DNA of 55,101 nucleotides from Bacillota bacterium (lineage in GTDB: Bacteria > Bacillota > UBA4882 > UBA8346): assembly GCA_023394955.1 (NCBI GenBank), contig JAEWZY010000033.1, positions 1 through 55,101 on the forward strand, read 5' to 3'. Below, piece by piece: positions 43,240-52,621 of this stretch. The notes under the pieces are model-generated. The model worked only from the letters and a program-made list of their open reading frames with translations. It was not told the origin of the DNA and searched no databases. Made by a program: the position numbers and the translations under genes. Position 1 is the stretch's first letter; every line of letters starts with the position of its first letter.

Positions 43240-44133
43240 TTAAAACCCAGCGACCGCCTCTTTTCTGTATTCGTCCACTTCCTCGGTTAACCGGTAATTG
43301 TTCTCTTTCAGCACTTTGAGATACTCCTTCATCAGAGTTGAAAAACTCCCCTTCTCCTCATCCCAAGTACGCCTCAGATAAGCTTCCTTAGCCTCGGACG
43401 TCATTTGCTCGGTAACGTAACTAAATAAGGGTGTATTGTTGGCCCCAAACAATGCAAAAGTAACGTAGCGTTTTAACAACTCTTCCATCGGTTTGACCTG
43501 CGTCGAAGTACTGTATTCCTTGATAAATTCTTCCTGACGCAAGGCCCGGTTCAAGATCTTTTCCCAACTGATCATTAGCGCCGCGTCCTTAACCGGTGTC
43601 TGGTCCGACTCCACCGCCATAATCTCTAGATAAGCTGAGAGATCCAATGTAATAGCTTGATGATATAAATCATAGAAATTATAATCGATCACAGGAAAGA
43701 AAAAACCTTCCGCCGTTTCCACCTTATAACCGTTGCTGACGGTTTCATCCAGAATCGCCTTTAACTCATCATCTCTGATATCCTCAAGACCGTTGAGGTT
43801 CCAACCGTTTTCCAGGTAAACCCGGGCTAGTTCCTTCTGGAGCGCCTCATTCTCAAACTTCTTCTCCCATTGAGGCAAATTGGCCTTTTGAATCACCTCG
43901 AGCCCTCTCACTAACGAGGTGGCATTTTCCTTGGAAAGGCTATCGATATTAGCATCGATATATTGAACAAGCTCCGCTACAGTGACATCTTCCTTATCTA
44001 ATAAGCTTTCGAACCCGGCCATCACCCTTTTCCCCTTTGCCAGGTTAATCCGGTCAGTAGCAAATCCGATCAATGAGACCAAAATTAAGATAGCTACCAG
44101 AATAATACCGATCATCGTCAGCTTGCGCTTCAA
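43240..44133 (-). CDS. Membrane-anchored protein of unknown function
   Basis: About 297 residues. One N-terminal hydrophobic segment (MIGIILVAILILVSLIGFA) acts as a signal anchor. The rest is mainly helical and acidic, with paired helices (VAELVQYIDANIDSLSKENA; YREEAV-like C-terminus) and no known motif that I can name. TTG 44133 is preferred because GGAGG lies 8 nt upstream; the ATG at 44148 has no ribosome site and partly overlaps that GGAGG. It is 333 nt downstream of the outer-membrane protein gene and probably belongs to the same transcription unit. Confidence 0.6.
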   Translation of the reverse strand: MKRKLTMIGIILVAILILVSLIGFATDRINLAKGKRVMAGFESLLDKEDVTVAELVQYIDANIDSLSKENATSLVRGLEVIQKANLPQWEKKFENEALQKELARVYLENGWNLNGLEDIRDDELKAILDETVSNGYKVETAEGFFFPVIDYNFYDLYHQAITLDLSAYLEIMAVESDQTPVKDAALMISWEKILNRALRQEEFIKEYSTSTQVKPMEELLKRYVTFALFGANNTPLFSYVTEQMTSEAKEAYLRRTWDEEKGSFSTLMKEYLKVLKENNYRLTEEVDEYRKEAVAGF

Positions 44134-44148
44134 TCTTGTCTCCTCCAT

Positions 44149-44480
44149 TCATCTTCAACACCTATAAATCTTCTAACGACCTAGGATAAGGAAAGTTACT
44201 ATCTCTCAGGTAGTAACTGTTGGCAATTGAGAATTCAAAACCAAAACTTTAAATTAATTTGACAGTCAATATACTTTGATAATAAAGTTTCGCAATTCGA
44301 TCAAACTATGAAACTAATCGATATTCCCTCTTTAATAATATTATTGTATAAAGCCCGCTCTTTCTTTTTTACAAATTCTTTAGATAGCCGATTTGCCGGT
44401 AAGCAGCGCTACCCGTAGCACTTCGGAAGGCATTAACCATTGTCCCGCCAGAATGTTAATCACAATATTTGCGTCATTGA
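44149..44480. other. Intergenic region with one hairpin
   Basis: No gene is seen. AGTTACTA and TAGTAACT (about 44195-44219) form a hairpin. No T-rich terminator separates the outer-membrane protein gene from the gene below, so read-through is possible. Confidence 0.3.
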
Positions 44481-45608
44481 CTAAAAAGGATATCTCAAGC
44501 TTATGGTGATAATCGCCTGCGGCATAACAGCCCTGGGGGCGAATAAAGCGCCATCCTTACCCTTAAAAAATGTCGCGCTGAGCTCAAGGTCAAAATTGCC
44601 AGGTAAAGTAGTTAAAAAACTAGGCGTCAAAAATAGACTACCGTCATCCAGACTTACCATATTTATCAGAGAAACGGATGAAAAGTCATCTAGCGGATAG
44701 TTCAAACTCCCAATTAAAAATTCGAGTCTTTGATCGTCGCTTTCCATTTTCAATAGCTCATTTCTCAAAGAAGGTTCTAAAAAATTCAGTTTCACTCCAA
44801 GGTACTCCATTTGGAAGGTAATTTTAGTACCCCGATCAAGATTATAACTATAATCGGCGCCTAAAAGATAGCTATTGCCACTCTCGATCCCTTCCCCGAA
44901 ATAATGGCCGTAAGCGCCATAGACCCCGAAATCTTTTAAGTCCCCTTTAAAAGTGAAACCAGCCCTCTTCCTAGGGATCGAGGCTAAAATTTCATCCAGC
45001 GCCCCTTCCGCTCCTCCGAAAACATCCGCCTCCTGTGCATAATTGACGGTTAAGTCATAACCTTTTACCCCGAACCTGGCCCTTGCCCCCCATTTCCGCC
45101 GCTCCTCTTTTGAGGCGAATCCATCGGGATAAGACGCCACCAGCGACAGACTGGAATTCCAATTGAGCGGGATATAAACTTCGACCGCGTCCGTGTACTT
45201 ACTGTTATGCTCTTCATCCAAGGCCACCGAACCCAGGGTATAATCCACCGGATTGAGCAAGGAACCAAAGGACCAGGATACCGGCTGACGGCCTAAGGTA
45301 AAGTGTACTCTTTCAAATTTATGCTTCAGATAGAGCTTTTTAGCGAAATAAACCCCATCTTCGTCAGCGAGCAAATCCTGTAGCGGCTTACTGATCTGAA
45401 AAGCATAGCTAAACTCGGTGTTCCCAAGAGGAGGTAAAAAGAACTCCAGATCGATTCGATCCAAGAACTCATCTTCAAAATCGCCATCTTCCGATAAAAC
45501 ACCTGTAAATAGAAGTTCCGCTTCTCCCCCGGCTTCGAGCGCCAATGCCTGAGTAGCGCCAACTGTTACCATTACAATTAAGGTTAATATTATGGAGGCC
45601 TGCCGCAT
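44481..45608 (-). CDS. Outer-membrane beta-barrel protein
   Basis: 375 residues. The signal peptide is MRQASIILTLIVMVTVGATQ, cut near ALA-LEAGG. The rest is alternating beta strands (LDRIDLEFFLPPLGNTEFSY; GVYGAYGHYFGEGIESGNSY), and the C-terminus is IITISLRYPF, ending in the aromatic residue typical of BAM-inserted barrels. Motifs LGRQPVSWSFGSLLNPVDYT resemble DUF1302/porin-like barrels. It would sit in an outer membrane, as channel or export partner of the ABC/LolA genes upstream. ATG 45608 follows GGAGG; a longer frame upstream is non-conserved. Confidence 0.8.
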   Translation of the reverse strand: MRQASIILTLIVMVTVGATQALALEAGGEAELLFTGVLSEDGDFEDEFLDRIDLEFFLPPLGNTEFSYAFQISKPLQDLLADEDGVYFAKKLYLKHKFERVHFTLGRQPVSWSFGSLLNPVDYTLGSVALDEEHNSKYTDAVEVYIPLNWNSSLSLVASYPDGFASKEERRKWGARARFGVKGYDLTVNYAQEADVFGGAEGALDEILASIPRKRAGFTFKGDLKDFGVYGAYGHYFGEGIESGNSYLLGADYSYNLDRGTKITFQMEYLGVKLNFLEPSLRNELLKMESDDQRLEFLIGSLNYPLDDFSSVSLINMVSLDDGSLFLTPSFLTTLPGNFDLELSATFFKGKDGALFAPRAVMPQAIITISLRYPF

Positions 45609-45667
45609 GATCGTAATCCTCCTTCTTGAAGGTATTGAAACATGTGGACATGGATGTCCAAGAACAA

Positions 45668-45772
45668 CCCTATCCCTAAAAGGGAATCGGCTTGGCGTTG
45701 TAAGAAAAACCATCTAAACCCTACAAACAGAAGACCCGCAAAGGTTTAGCGAATCCCCTGTTAGGGATAGGG
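45668..45772 (-). other. Structured intercistronic region between LolA-like and barrel genes
   Basis: CCCTATCCCTAA (45668-45679) can pair with TTAGGGATAGGG (45761-45772), a perfect 12 bp helix that closes an ~81 nt loop with an inner TAAACC/GGTTTA hairpin (45715-45720 and 45743-45748). It has no T run, so it is more likely an mRNA structure than a terminator. Confidence 0.5.
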
Positions 45773-45815
45773 TCGCAATACCAAACTACATTTTCCAGCC
45801 TCAAACCTCCAGCCC

Positions 45816-46552
45816 TCACCTTAAATTCTCCAAAGTAAAGGTCCCGGCGGGCAATTTAGGATTAAACTCGATTGATTTTATAATAAACTCGGTCCGCGTA
45901 TCCTTGCGTAACTTGTCTTCCATCACCGATACCAGCGGGTACCAGCGGCCTTCAATTTTTTCCACTTTGGCGACGTTCATCACTTTCAGCAACCGTCCGC
46001 TCTGGGTATACAATTCCTCTTTCAAACCAACAAACCTTTCTTGATCAACCCATGATTTACGCCGATAATAGGAGACTTTCTTTCCTTCCCGGGCGATCCC
46101 TTCCAGCACATAACAGGGACGTCCCGCTCTCCGATCAATTTAAATTGGTACAAATCGGTGAGTTTATCCGATTCCATCATATCCTGATAGGAAAAGTCGC
46201 TGCCCATCATCCCTTGATTCAGCATATGCCCGGAGATCTTTACCAAATCCTCGGCATCAGGGAAGAACATCCACAGGTCGTCCCCGCGTTTCAAAAACTT
46301 GGTCCCCCGGTCCCGGGGGTTGCTGAAGATTATCAGCCCATTATCACCCTGACCATAAGTGGTCATAGTCTTGGATATTTTCCGGTTCCGGTTGACGATA
46401 ACCATCTCCGCTTCTGCCCGGGCGGTATCATAATACTCATTGTCATCCCTGCGCTTGATGATCTCTTCTGCTGTTAAAGCGCTGAACGCCAAGGTTGCAA
46501 TAATGGCGACGGCAACTAAAGAAAAAAGTGAAACAACCAGCCTTTTTTTCAC
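45816..46552 (-). pseudogene. LolA-like outer-membrane lipoprotein-sorting protein, with one frameshift
   Basis: Start GTG 46552 follows AAGGGAGAG. The first frame gives a signal peptide (KKRLVVSLFSLVAVAIIATL), then GDDLWMFFPDAEDLVKISGH and SDFSYQDMMESDKLTDLYQF. Near 46115 (after GERDV) the frame must change to continue with CYVLEG-type sequence, KVSYYRRKSWVDQERFVGLK and the end PAGTFTLENLR. The two parts join into one ~245-residue protein of the 'outer membrane lipoprotein-sorting' family. A single base change would restore it, so this is either a recent mutation or a sequencing error. The rest of the operon is intact. Confidence 0.75.
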
Positions 46553-46571
46553 GATCGATCTCTCCCTTCTT

Positions 46572-47831
46572 TTATCCTTCCCGCATCGCTTCGGTGGGTT
46601 CAAGACTAGCCGCCCTCCGGGCCGGGATCAAACAGGCCAACGTAACAATTATTACTCCCAGCGCAAAGGCGAATACACTATTGCGAATCGATGCAATCGG
46701 ATAAATCATAGTATTAAAGATCACCTCCGAACTGATTCCGGACAAAGCCTCGCCATAATCGAAACCGACTCTTGCTAAATAACTATTGATTAGATGTCCG
46801 GCGATAGCTCCGCATAGACTGCCCAACACCCCCATAATAGCGCCTTCCGTGATAAAAAGCCGGAGAATGTCTTTTTTTTCTAACCCAATCGCCGCCATCA
46901 TCCCGATCTCTTTGGTCCGCTCCTTGACGATCATAATCATCGTATTAATCACGACCACACAGGATAAGAGGACCAAAAAAATATAGATACAGTTATAGAT
47001 GGCGGCGGATAAATCCATCAAGGGGATTAAGTCGCTGGTCTCACGATAGCTTAATGCCAAATATCGATCCTCACCCTCTTCGGCCAATAAGGCCTTGACC
47101 TTCGGCAAGACTTCGGGAACCAGCTTCCTATCGGGTGTGACCAGTAATAACTCAGTAACCTGGTCATCCAGGTATAAAAGGCGCTGCGCTTCATCTAACG
47201 GCAGATAGAATACTATTTCATTCAGAATTTTCAAGCCGCTTTCCATCCGGCCGACGATTTTGAAAGTAATCCCTCTTAAAGAATCAAAGGCCGTATTGAA
47301 AAGGATAGTAACTTTATCTCCCACCCGGCAACCGATCTTCTCCAACAAAGCGGCGCCCATTACCACTTCCCGTTGACCGGGGGCGACCATCCTCCCCTCA
47401 ACTAGATAGTCCTCAACATCTGTAAAGTTAAGTTCCTGTTCGGGATCAACCCCCCAGCCGCTCATGGCGACTAATTCCTCTTCGGTACTGACCATAGCGG
47501 CGAATTTCAATCTGGGGATGACCGTCGCCACGTCTTCCACGTTCTCCAACGCAACAGTCATCTCCTCCAAACCCTGCCCGGCAAAACCATCCACCGGATA
47601 CTTCAAGGTCAAGAGCCGCTCCCTTTTTTGATATTCCGAATCGATAATCTTGATATGTCCGGAGTTATAGTGGATATGGTCGGCGGAAACAGAGTCGATC
47701 ATTCCCCCGATCAAGCCCCTGGCAAAAACCACGACCATGACGGCAAAAGCAATGGCAACTATGGATACTATCATCCTTGATTTACTGCGGAACAAGTTTT
47801 TGAAAGCCAGTTTAGTAAGGAATAACACCAT
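46572..47831 (-). CDS. FtsX/MacB-type ABC transporter permease (second; LolC/E-like)
   Basis: 419 residues: an N-terminal helix (LFRSKSRMIVSIVAIAFAVM), a large MacB_PCD-type periplasmic domain (about 45-270), then three C-terminal helices with the FtsX pattern (VVVINTMIMIVKERTKEIGM and MAAIGLEKKDILRLF; end ARRAASLEPTEAMREG). Such permeases move lipoproteins or peptides mechanically from the inner membrane. It starts 8 nt after the first permease gene. Confidence 0.88.
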   Translation of the reverse strand: MVLFLTKLAFKNLFRSKSRMIVSIVAIAFAVMVVVFARGLIGGMIDSVSADHIHYNSGHIKIIDSEYQKRERLLTLKYPVDGFAGQGLEEMTVALENVEDVATVIPRLKFAAMVSTEEELVAMSGWGVDPEQELNFTDVEDYLVEGRMVAPGQREVVMGAALLEKIGCRVGDKVTILFNTAFDSLRGITFKIVGRMESGLKILNEIVFYLPLDEAQRLLYLDDQVTELLLVTPDRKLVPEVLPKVKALLAEEGEDRYLALSYRETSDLIPLMDLSAAIYNCIYIFLVLLSCVVVINTMIMIVKERTKEIGMMAAIGLEKKDILRLFITEGAIMGVLGSLCGAIAGHLINSYLARVGFDYGEALSGISSEVIFNTMIYPIASIRNSVFAFALGVIIVTLACLIPARRAASLEPTEAMREG

Positions 47832-47839
47832 AACACCCC

Positions 47840-49078
47840 CTAGCGATGATAAATCGTCTGCACCGGGTCTTTGTCCGCCGCCTGGTACGCTGGAAAAATG
47901 CTGGCTAGAAACGAGACGATAATTCCAAAGGCGATGACCTTAATAAAAGCAGCGGGATTCCAAATTCCATAAACTTTACCGATTACCGGCATACCGAATG
48001 AGGATAGATCCATTCCATACATAGCTTCAAAGTCCACGCCATTAGCGACCATTATCCAAACACCTACAAACCCTAAAGCCATGCCGATCATCCCGCCTAA
48101 GACGCCGATCCCCACCGATTCCAAGACAAAGGTATAGACTACCTCAATGTTTTGTAAACCCATGGCCTTCATCATCCCAATCTCTTCTCTTCTCTCCAGG
48201 GCAGCCAGGATTAGGGTATTGACGATAGCGATGGCGGCAATCGAAAGAATAATCGATAAAATAACCTGATTTTCGATCTTTTGGGCCTCAGCAAATGACA
48301 TAGCCTCTAATTCATTCCAGGAGTAAACCCTTAGATTGCCGTCATTGCCTGCTAACTCCTTCTCCAATTCAACGGCGAGCGCCGGCGCCTGGTTTTTATT
48401 CTTAAGTCTAATAATAATCTTACTAACATTATTCTCCACATTTAGCGCTTTTTGCGCCAGGTCAAGGGGGAGATAGACGAGGTTTTGGTTGACATTGGGA
48501 TTGCTGGTATGGACCAGCCCCCCAATTTCCGCTTCGATGGTATTGAAGGTTTCGTTTTTATCTTTAACTAATAAGGTAATATAATCGCCAACCTGCAATT
48601 CCATCAATTCGGCCAATCTTTTTCCCAGGACCACCCGGTGTTCACCGGAAGCGAACATGCTTCCTTCCACTAATTGATCTTCCAGAGCGAAAACTTTGCT
48701 AAAATCTCCGGGAACAATCCCTTTGCCGATCACCGGCAGTTCATCGCCGCCGTTATTGAGCCGGGCTTGAAAGTTCAATTCCGGAGAACTAGCCAGATAG
48801 CTGCCGATCTTTTCGATAGCAGCCATCATTCTAGTATCGTTGGAGAACAGATTTTCCAGGGGCAGCTTCTCCTCTTCCTCCCAATAAGCTTCATTGACCA
48901 CTTGCAAATGGCCGGACTCATAATCAATGATCGTCTGATAAGACATTTCGGTCATCCCGCCGACCAGGGAATCCAGGAGGATATAAAAGAAGATGGCAAA
49001 AGCGATGATGATGGCGGTAATCAAAGTCCGGTTGCGGTGGCGGGCTAAGTTTTTAATGGCTAATTTGGTTAAAAACAT
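47840..49078 (-). CDS. FtsX/MacB-type ABC transporter permease (first; LolC/E-like)
   Basis: 412 residues with the same layout as the next gene: helix 1 (RHRNRTLITAIIIAFAIFFY), periplasmic domain, and FtsX C-terminus (AIVNTLILAALERREEIGMM, KAMGLQNIEVVYTFVLESVG; end AADKDPVQTIYHR). ATG 49078 is one base after the ATPase stop and follows GGAGGG. Two distinct permeases with one ATPase is the LolCDE arrangement. Confidence 0.88.
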   Translation of the reverse strand: MFLTKLAIKNLARHRNRTLITAIIIAFAIFFYILLDSLVGGMTEMSYQTIIDYESGHLQVVNEAYWEEEEKLPLENLFSNDTRMMAAIEKIGSYLASSPELNFQARLNNGGDELPVIGKGIVPGDFSKVFALEDQLVEGSMFASGEHRVVLGKRLAELMELQVGDYITLLVKDKNETFNTIEAEIGGLVHTSNPNVNQNLVYLPLDLAQKALNVENNVSKIIIRLKNKNQAPALAVELEKELAGNDGNLRVYSWNELEAMSFAEAQKIENQVILSIILSIAAIAIVNTLILAALERREEIGMMKAMGLQNIEVVYTFVLESVGIGVLGGMIGMALGFVGVWIMVANGVDFEAMYGMDLSSFGMPVIGKVYGIWNPAAFIKVIAFGIIVSFLASIFPAYQAADKDPVQTIYHR

Positions 49079-49079
49079 C

Positions 49080-49769
49080 TTACTCCCTCCTTTGATCCTT
49101 GGAGATGAGCCCGTCCCGGATCTCAATCAACCGCCGGGCGTAATCCATCACTCTGGGATCATGGGTGGAAAAGATAAAGGTGGTGCCTAGCTCTTGATTC
49201 ATCTTGACCATGACTTGGAGAACCTCTTCGCTGGTCTTGGAATCCAGATTGGCGGAGGGTTCGTCGGCCAGCACCAGTTTGGGTTCTTTAACCAAGGCCC
49301 TGGCGATGGCCACCCGCTGTTTCTGCCCGCCTGAAAGTTCATTGGGTTTACGGTCTTCCAAACCTTCCAAACCGACCGCCGACAGAATCTTCATTACCCT
49401 CTCTTTTAACTCTTTGTCATTATGCTTGTTGATCAATCTAATGGCAAACTCTACATTCTCATAGGCGGTCAAGACCGGAATCAAATTATAACTTTGAAAG
49501 ATAAAACCCACATTATGCCGCCGGATCATCGCCAGACCCTTTTTGTCCAGATCGCCCAATTCTCCGCCGTTAAATTTAATCTTACCGTTGGTTGGTTTAT
49601 CCAGACAGCCGATGATATTAAGCAAAGTGGTCTTCCCGGAACCGGAAGGTCCAAAGATAGTTGTGAATTCCCCCGTTTCCACCTTCAGATCGATCCCCCT
49701 CAAGGCAGGCACTTCAATCTTGCCTTGTTGGTAAATCTTCTTCACGCCTTGCAACTCCAGTAAAGCCAT
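49080..49769 (-). CDS. ABC transporter ATP-binding protein, LolD/MacB type
   Basis: 229 residues: Walker A GPSGSGKTT, Q-loop FQSYNLIPVLTAYENVE, signature LSGGQKQRVAIARAL, Walker B LVLADEPSANLD (the usual T is S), and STHDPRVMDYA. It is the ATPase for the two FtsX-type permeases below. AGGAGG lies 9 nt before the ATG. A 90 nt gap with a short GTCGTTC/GTCGCTC-type tandem repeat separates it from the TetR gene. Confidence 0.92.
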   Translation of the reverse strand: MALLELQGVKKIYQQGKIEVPALRGIDLKVETGEFTTIFGPSGSGKTTLLNIIGCLDKPTNGKIKFNGGELGDLDKKGLAMIRRHNVGFIFQSYNLIPVLTAYENVEFAIRLINKHNDKELKERVMKILSAVGLEGLEDRKPNELSGGQKQRVAIARALVKEPKLVLADEPSANLDSKTSEEVLQVMVKMNQELGTTFIFSTHDPRVMDYARRLIEIRDGLISKDQRRE

Positions 49770-49783
49770 CTACTTGACCTCCT

Positions 49784-49815
49784 ATCTCGTCGTTCGTCGC
49801 TCGTCATTCGTCGCT
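49784..49815. repeat. Short tandem heptamer repeats
   Basis: Between the tetR and ATPase genes, a TCGTCGT/TCGTCGC/TCGTCAT/TCGTCGC-like 7-8 nt unit is repeated about four times. It lies in the untranslated leader of the ATPase gene. Confidence 0.5.
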
Positions 49816-49859
49816 CGGTTTAAATGACGAGTCGTTATAAAGATTAGCAGTATCATACG

Positions 49860-50480
49860 TTAGTCAATCTCTCTCTTCTTAATCCCGTTCTCTACAAAAT
49901 AAAGCATCTGATCGATAATCTTCATATCATCCAGGTCCAATTTCCCGTCCTCCATAATAAAATCGACTAACGAATAACTCATCCCCATTAACATTTTGGC
50001 GACTAGCGCCGGATCAATAGCCGGTTCGACCGTCCCTTGCTCCTTACCATACTCCAATAATCGTTTAAAAAAAGCTACGCCTTTATCCTCATGTTCGCCA
50101 TAAATTTCGCGATATAATTCTCGATCTGAAGTCATCATAATCCCAATCGGGACAAAGCGTGGATTATCTTTGGCAAACCTGATCCCACTCAAATAAACCT
50201 CCCGTAACAGCTGGAAAAAATCATACTTTTCCCTGCATTCAACCATGTCCCGGTTAATATACGACAACTTCTTCTCCACCATCAGCTCCATGAGGTATTT
50301 AAAAAGGTCCTTTTTATCTTCAAAATATTGATAAAAACTGCCTTTGGCGATTCCGGCCTGATCGGCGATGGCGGTGATCCGGGCTTGATGATAAGGATAG
50401 GCGGCAAACTCGTCGACCGCCGCGTCAATGATCCTAGCCCGTTTCGCCTCGGGCAAATTGAAAAAAGTATCTTTCGGCAT
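49860..50480 (-). CDS. TetR-family transcriptional regulator
   Basis: 206 residues. The N-terminal HTH reads KRARIIDAAVDEFAAYPYHQ, then ARITAIADQAGIAKGSFYQY and FEDKKDLF, the classical TetR_N domain. The C-terminal ligand domain is family-typical but not assignable. ATG 50480 follows AAAAGGAGG. It heads the ABC-LolA-barrel module and probably represses it; operator and promoter lie just upstream. Confidence 0.9.
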   Translation of the reverse strand: MPKDTFFNLPEAKRARIIDAAVDEFAAYPYHQARITAIADQAGIAKGSFYQYFEDKKDLFKYLMELMVEKKLSYINRDMVECREKYDFFQLLREVYLSGIRFAKDNPRFVPIGIMMTSDRELYREIYGEHEDKGVAFFKRLLEYGKEQGTVEPAIDPALVAKMLMGMSYSLVDFIMEDGKLDLDDMKIIDQMLYFVENGIKKREID

Positions 50481-50516
50481 CTTATCCTCCTTTTCATTAC
50501 TATTAAACGCCATCCG

Positions 50517-50580
50517 AATGTGAATTCATATTCATATGAATCTATATTCACATTGTACAACCAACTCACAACTAAGTCAA
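50517..50580 (-). promoter_or_regulatory. Promoter and nested palindromic operator of the TetR/Lol-like operon
   Basis: Minus-strand TTGACT (50575-50580), 17 bp, TACAAT (50552-50557). Overlapping the -10 box and start is AATGTGAA (50517-50524) with TTCACATT (50547-50554), enclosing TTCATA (50525-50530) and TATGAA (50535-50540). The two nested palindromes fit a TetR dimer pair. Confidence 0.7.
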
Positions 50581-50710
50581 TTTTCTTTTTTATGGTTTTT
50601 GTCTGAGCAAGCTTCATATTTCGCTAGCGTAACTTTAGTGTATCGCCGGATTAATTTTTAAACTCATCAATTGCCTTCTTTAAAGGCGACGGCCCTTTCT
50701 CCCCAACAAA

Positions 50711-50733
50711 AAAGCCGCCTTACTTAGGCAGCT
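50711..50733 (-). terminator. Intrinsic terminator after the SWIM pseudogene
   Basis: Minus-strand GCTGCC-taagtaa-GGCGGC followed by TTTTTTG; it overlaps the stop codon of the remnant gene. Confidence 0.7.
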
Positions 50734-51361
50734 TAGTTATTTGTTTTCTTTTTTTCCGTCCTTTCATTTGGTCACGGCCTATTTCGCCTTTTTCCAGCTC
50801 AATTCCAAATACATCTGAAATATCCGCATCCGCTAGAATACGGCGGCTGTTTGGTTTCGACCCGCTAAGCATCGCTTCCATTTTTCCGCGAATAGCCCCG
50901 GAAATGAGTTCTTCAACATTAACGCTTCTCAATGTAAAAAACAAAGCCGGGTTTTGATCAAGCCTGGTTCCCACACCATACAACACTGCCGCCACATGTT
51001 TACACATCACCGCCCAATCAGGGCAACTGCATTGAAAAATAATTTCCCGCGGGGCCGGGAACAAGCCGCTTCCTTTGGCGGTAAATAGATCCGACAGCGC
51101 TTTAGGGAATTTACCGTCAATTAACTCCGCAAAGAATCAATCCTTCCCGCGCAGGCTTTTTTGATCTTTTCCCACTGTTCACCCACTAAGGGACTGATTT
51201 TCACATCTACTTGATACGGTTTAGACGAACTACCTTGTACCAATGCCTTAATCAGAACCTTGCTCAATCTTTAGATCGAGCACTGCCCCGTTACGCGCAT
51301 AACTTCGCCCTCTACCGATACGATTCTCATAATCCGAATAGCTCTCCAGGTTGTTCTTCAT
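50720..51361 (-). pseudogene. SWIM zinc-finger protein, two frameshifts
   Basis: From ATG 51361: SDYENRIGRGRSYARNGAVL, a frame change near 51250, then ALVQGSSSKPYQVDVKISPL, a second change near 51130, then ELIDGKFPKALSDLFTAKGS and the SWIM finger QCSCPDWAVMCKHVAAVLYG (CxC...CxH). SWIM proteins of this type sit next to SNF2 helicases in many bacteria; no helicase is present here. The N-terminal start region is also shortened. Confidence 0.75.
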
Positions 51362-51655
51362 TTATGTTATACCTTCAAAGGTTATTTCTCACCGATACTA
51401 TTTCGCTATCTTAACAAATTCATTCTTGCTGAATGTGAGGTTTCTCTTCTTTTTAAAAAGCGTTTTTCTTCGTTAAATCTACAATAATTTTACACTAACG
51501 TTCCCCGTTAGTCAGTGACCCATAGTTATAATTGTCCCTACAGATGATCGTTTCTATATGGTTTTTTATTTTAGTTCTACTTGATTTTACAAAGTGTATG
51601 GAAGTGATTATATAGGTGGATGAGATAAGAATTTAAAATTAGAACCTCATAACCG
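51362..51655. other. Intergenic region with one hairpin
   Basis: No gene seen. ACTAACG (51494-51500) and CGTTAGT (51506-51512) form a 7 bp hairpin with a 5 nt loop; it may end the FadR-type gene's transcript. Confidence 0.35.
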
Positions 51656-52375
51656 TTATTTTTCTTCCAGGCGTTTGCGCCAATGCTCCAAACTATCGGA
51701 AACCGCATTGCGCACGTCTTCCTTATTTCTATTTTTGAGCGCATTAATAATTTTAACATGGTTCCTATAACCGACCTCCTTTTCTTGTTGATAACGGATG
51801 GTCTCATCAATTGAGGAGAAGAATAATATATATATAGTTTCGCTGATTTTTATGATCAAATTATTTCTGGTAATACTAATCAACTTCATATGAAATTCAA
51901 AGTCTAGTTTAACCAGGGTTTTTTCATTTGGTTGATTCTTCAGTAATTCATCAAGGAGTTTCTCATTAGTCTCTTCCAATTCTACTAAATCGCCATCTTG
52001 TATTTTTTCTAAAGCCAATTCGGCTACCGCCGTATCAAGGAAGATTCTCAACTCTATTAATTCTTGAGAACTTTTCCCGGAAAATGCCAACTGTACTATT
52101 AAAGGATTTAGTACAGAATCAGAAATTGTTTCTCTGATATATGTGCCCATTCCCCTCTTGACTTCTATAATGCCAAGTGAAGAAAGCATTTTCATAGCCT
52201 CACGGATGGAGTTTCTACCTACTCCAAGCTTGGCGGCGAATTCATTTTCCGTAGGCAACTTATCTCCGGGTTTAAGCTTTCCTTCAAGTAGTTGATTCAT
52301 TAATAAATCCTTTATATAAGATGATATGTTACTCTTATCAAATTTTAACATTGAGTCTAACAGCAGGTCACTCAT
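51656..52375 (-). CDS. FadR-subfamily GntR transcriptional regulator
   Basis: 239 residues. The winged HTH reads LLMNQLLEGKLKPGDKLPTE, then NEFAAKLGVGRNSIREAMKM. The helical FCD ligand domain reads ELRIFLDTAVAELALEKI, with KLDFEFHMKLISITRN and the metal-binding His pattern (HMKL; NHVKIINAL). FCD regulators sense organic acids. It lies downstream of the tricarboxylate transporter genes on the same strand and probably controls them. ATG 52375 has GGAGG 7 nt upstream. Confidence 0.88.
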   Translation of the reverse strand: MSDLLLDSMLKFDKSNISSYIKDLLMNQLLEGKLKPGDKLPTENEFAAKLGVGRNSIREAMKMLSSLGIIEVKRGMGTYIRETISDSVLNPLIVQLAFSGKSSQELIELRIFLDTAVAELALEKIQDGDLVELEETNEKLLDELLKNQPNEKTLVKLDFEFHMKLISITRNNLIIKISETIYILFFSSIDETIRYQQEKEVGYRNHVKIINALKNRNKEDVRNAVSDSLEHWRKRLEEK

Positions 52376-52592
52376 GAACATTCCTCCTCGCGATCCATTA
52401 TGAAATATAAAAGACAGGATAAACGAATCTACCTTTATTAAGATACATCAACTGCCATAATTATGCAAGCAGCGCCATTATCACGATTTCGATTCTTCCA
52501 GTTGGTCAAGAGGGTACATGACTATTTATAAGGTTTACCTGAGAGCAGAACTGAACATGAGCCATACCACAGTCAGGTTGGCCCAAATGGAA

Positions 52593-52621
52593 AGAACAGA
52601 GGGAAAACAACCTCTGCTCTT
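52593..52621 (-). terminator. Intrinsic terminator of the tct operon
   Basis: Minus-strand AAGAGCAGAGG and CCTCTGTTCTT arms (one G-U pair) around an 8 nt loop, about 90 nt after tctA. The rest of 52376-52708 shows no gene. Confidence 0.65.

Noticed and set aside
49784..49815. Tandem heptamers as a CRISPR-like array
   Set aside because: Units are 7-8 nt with no spacers. No CRISPR array or cas gene was found anywhere in the window.
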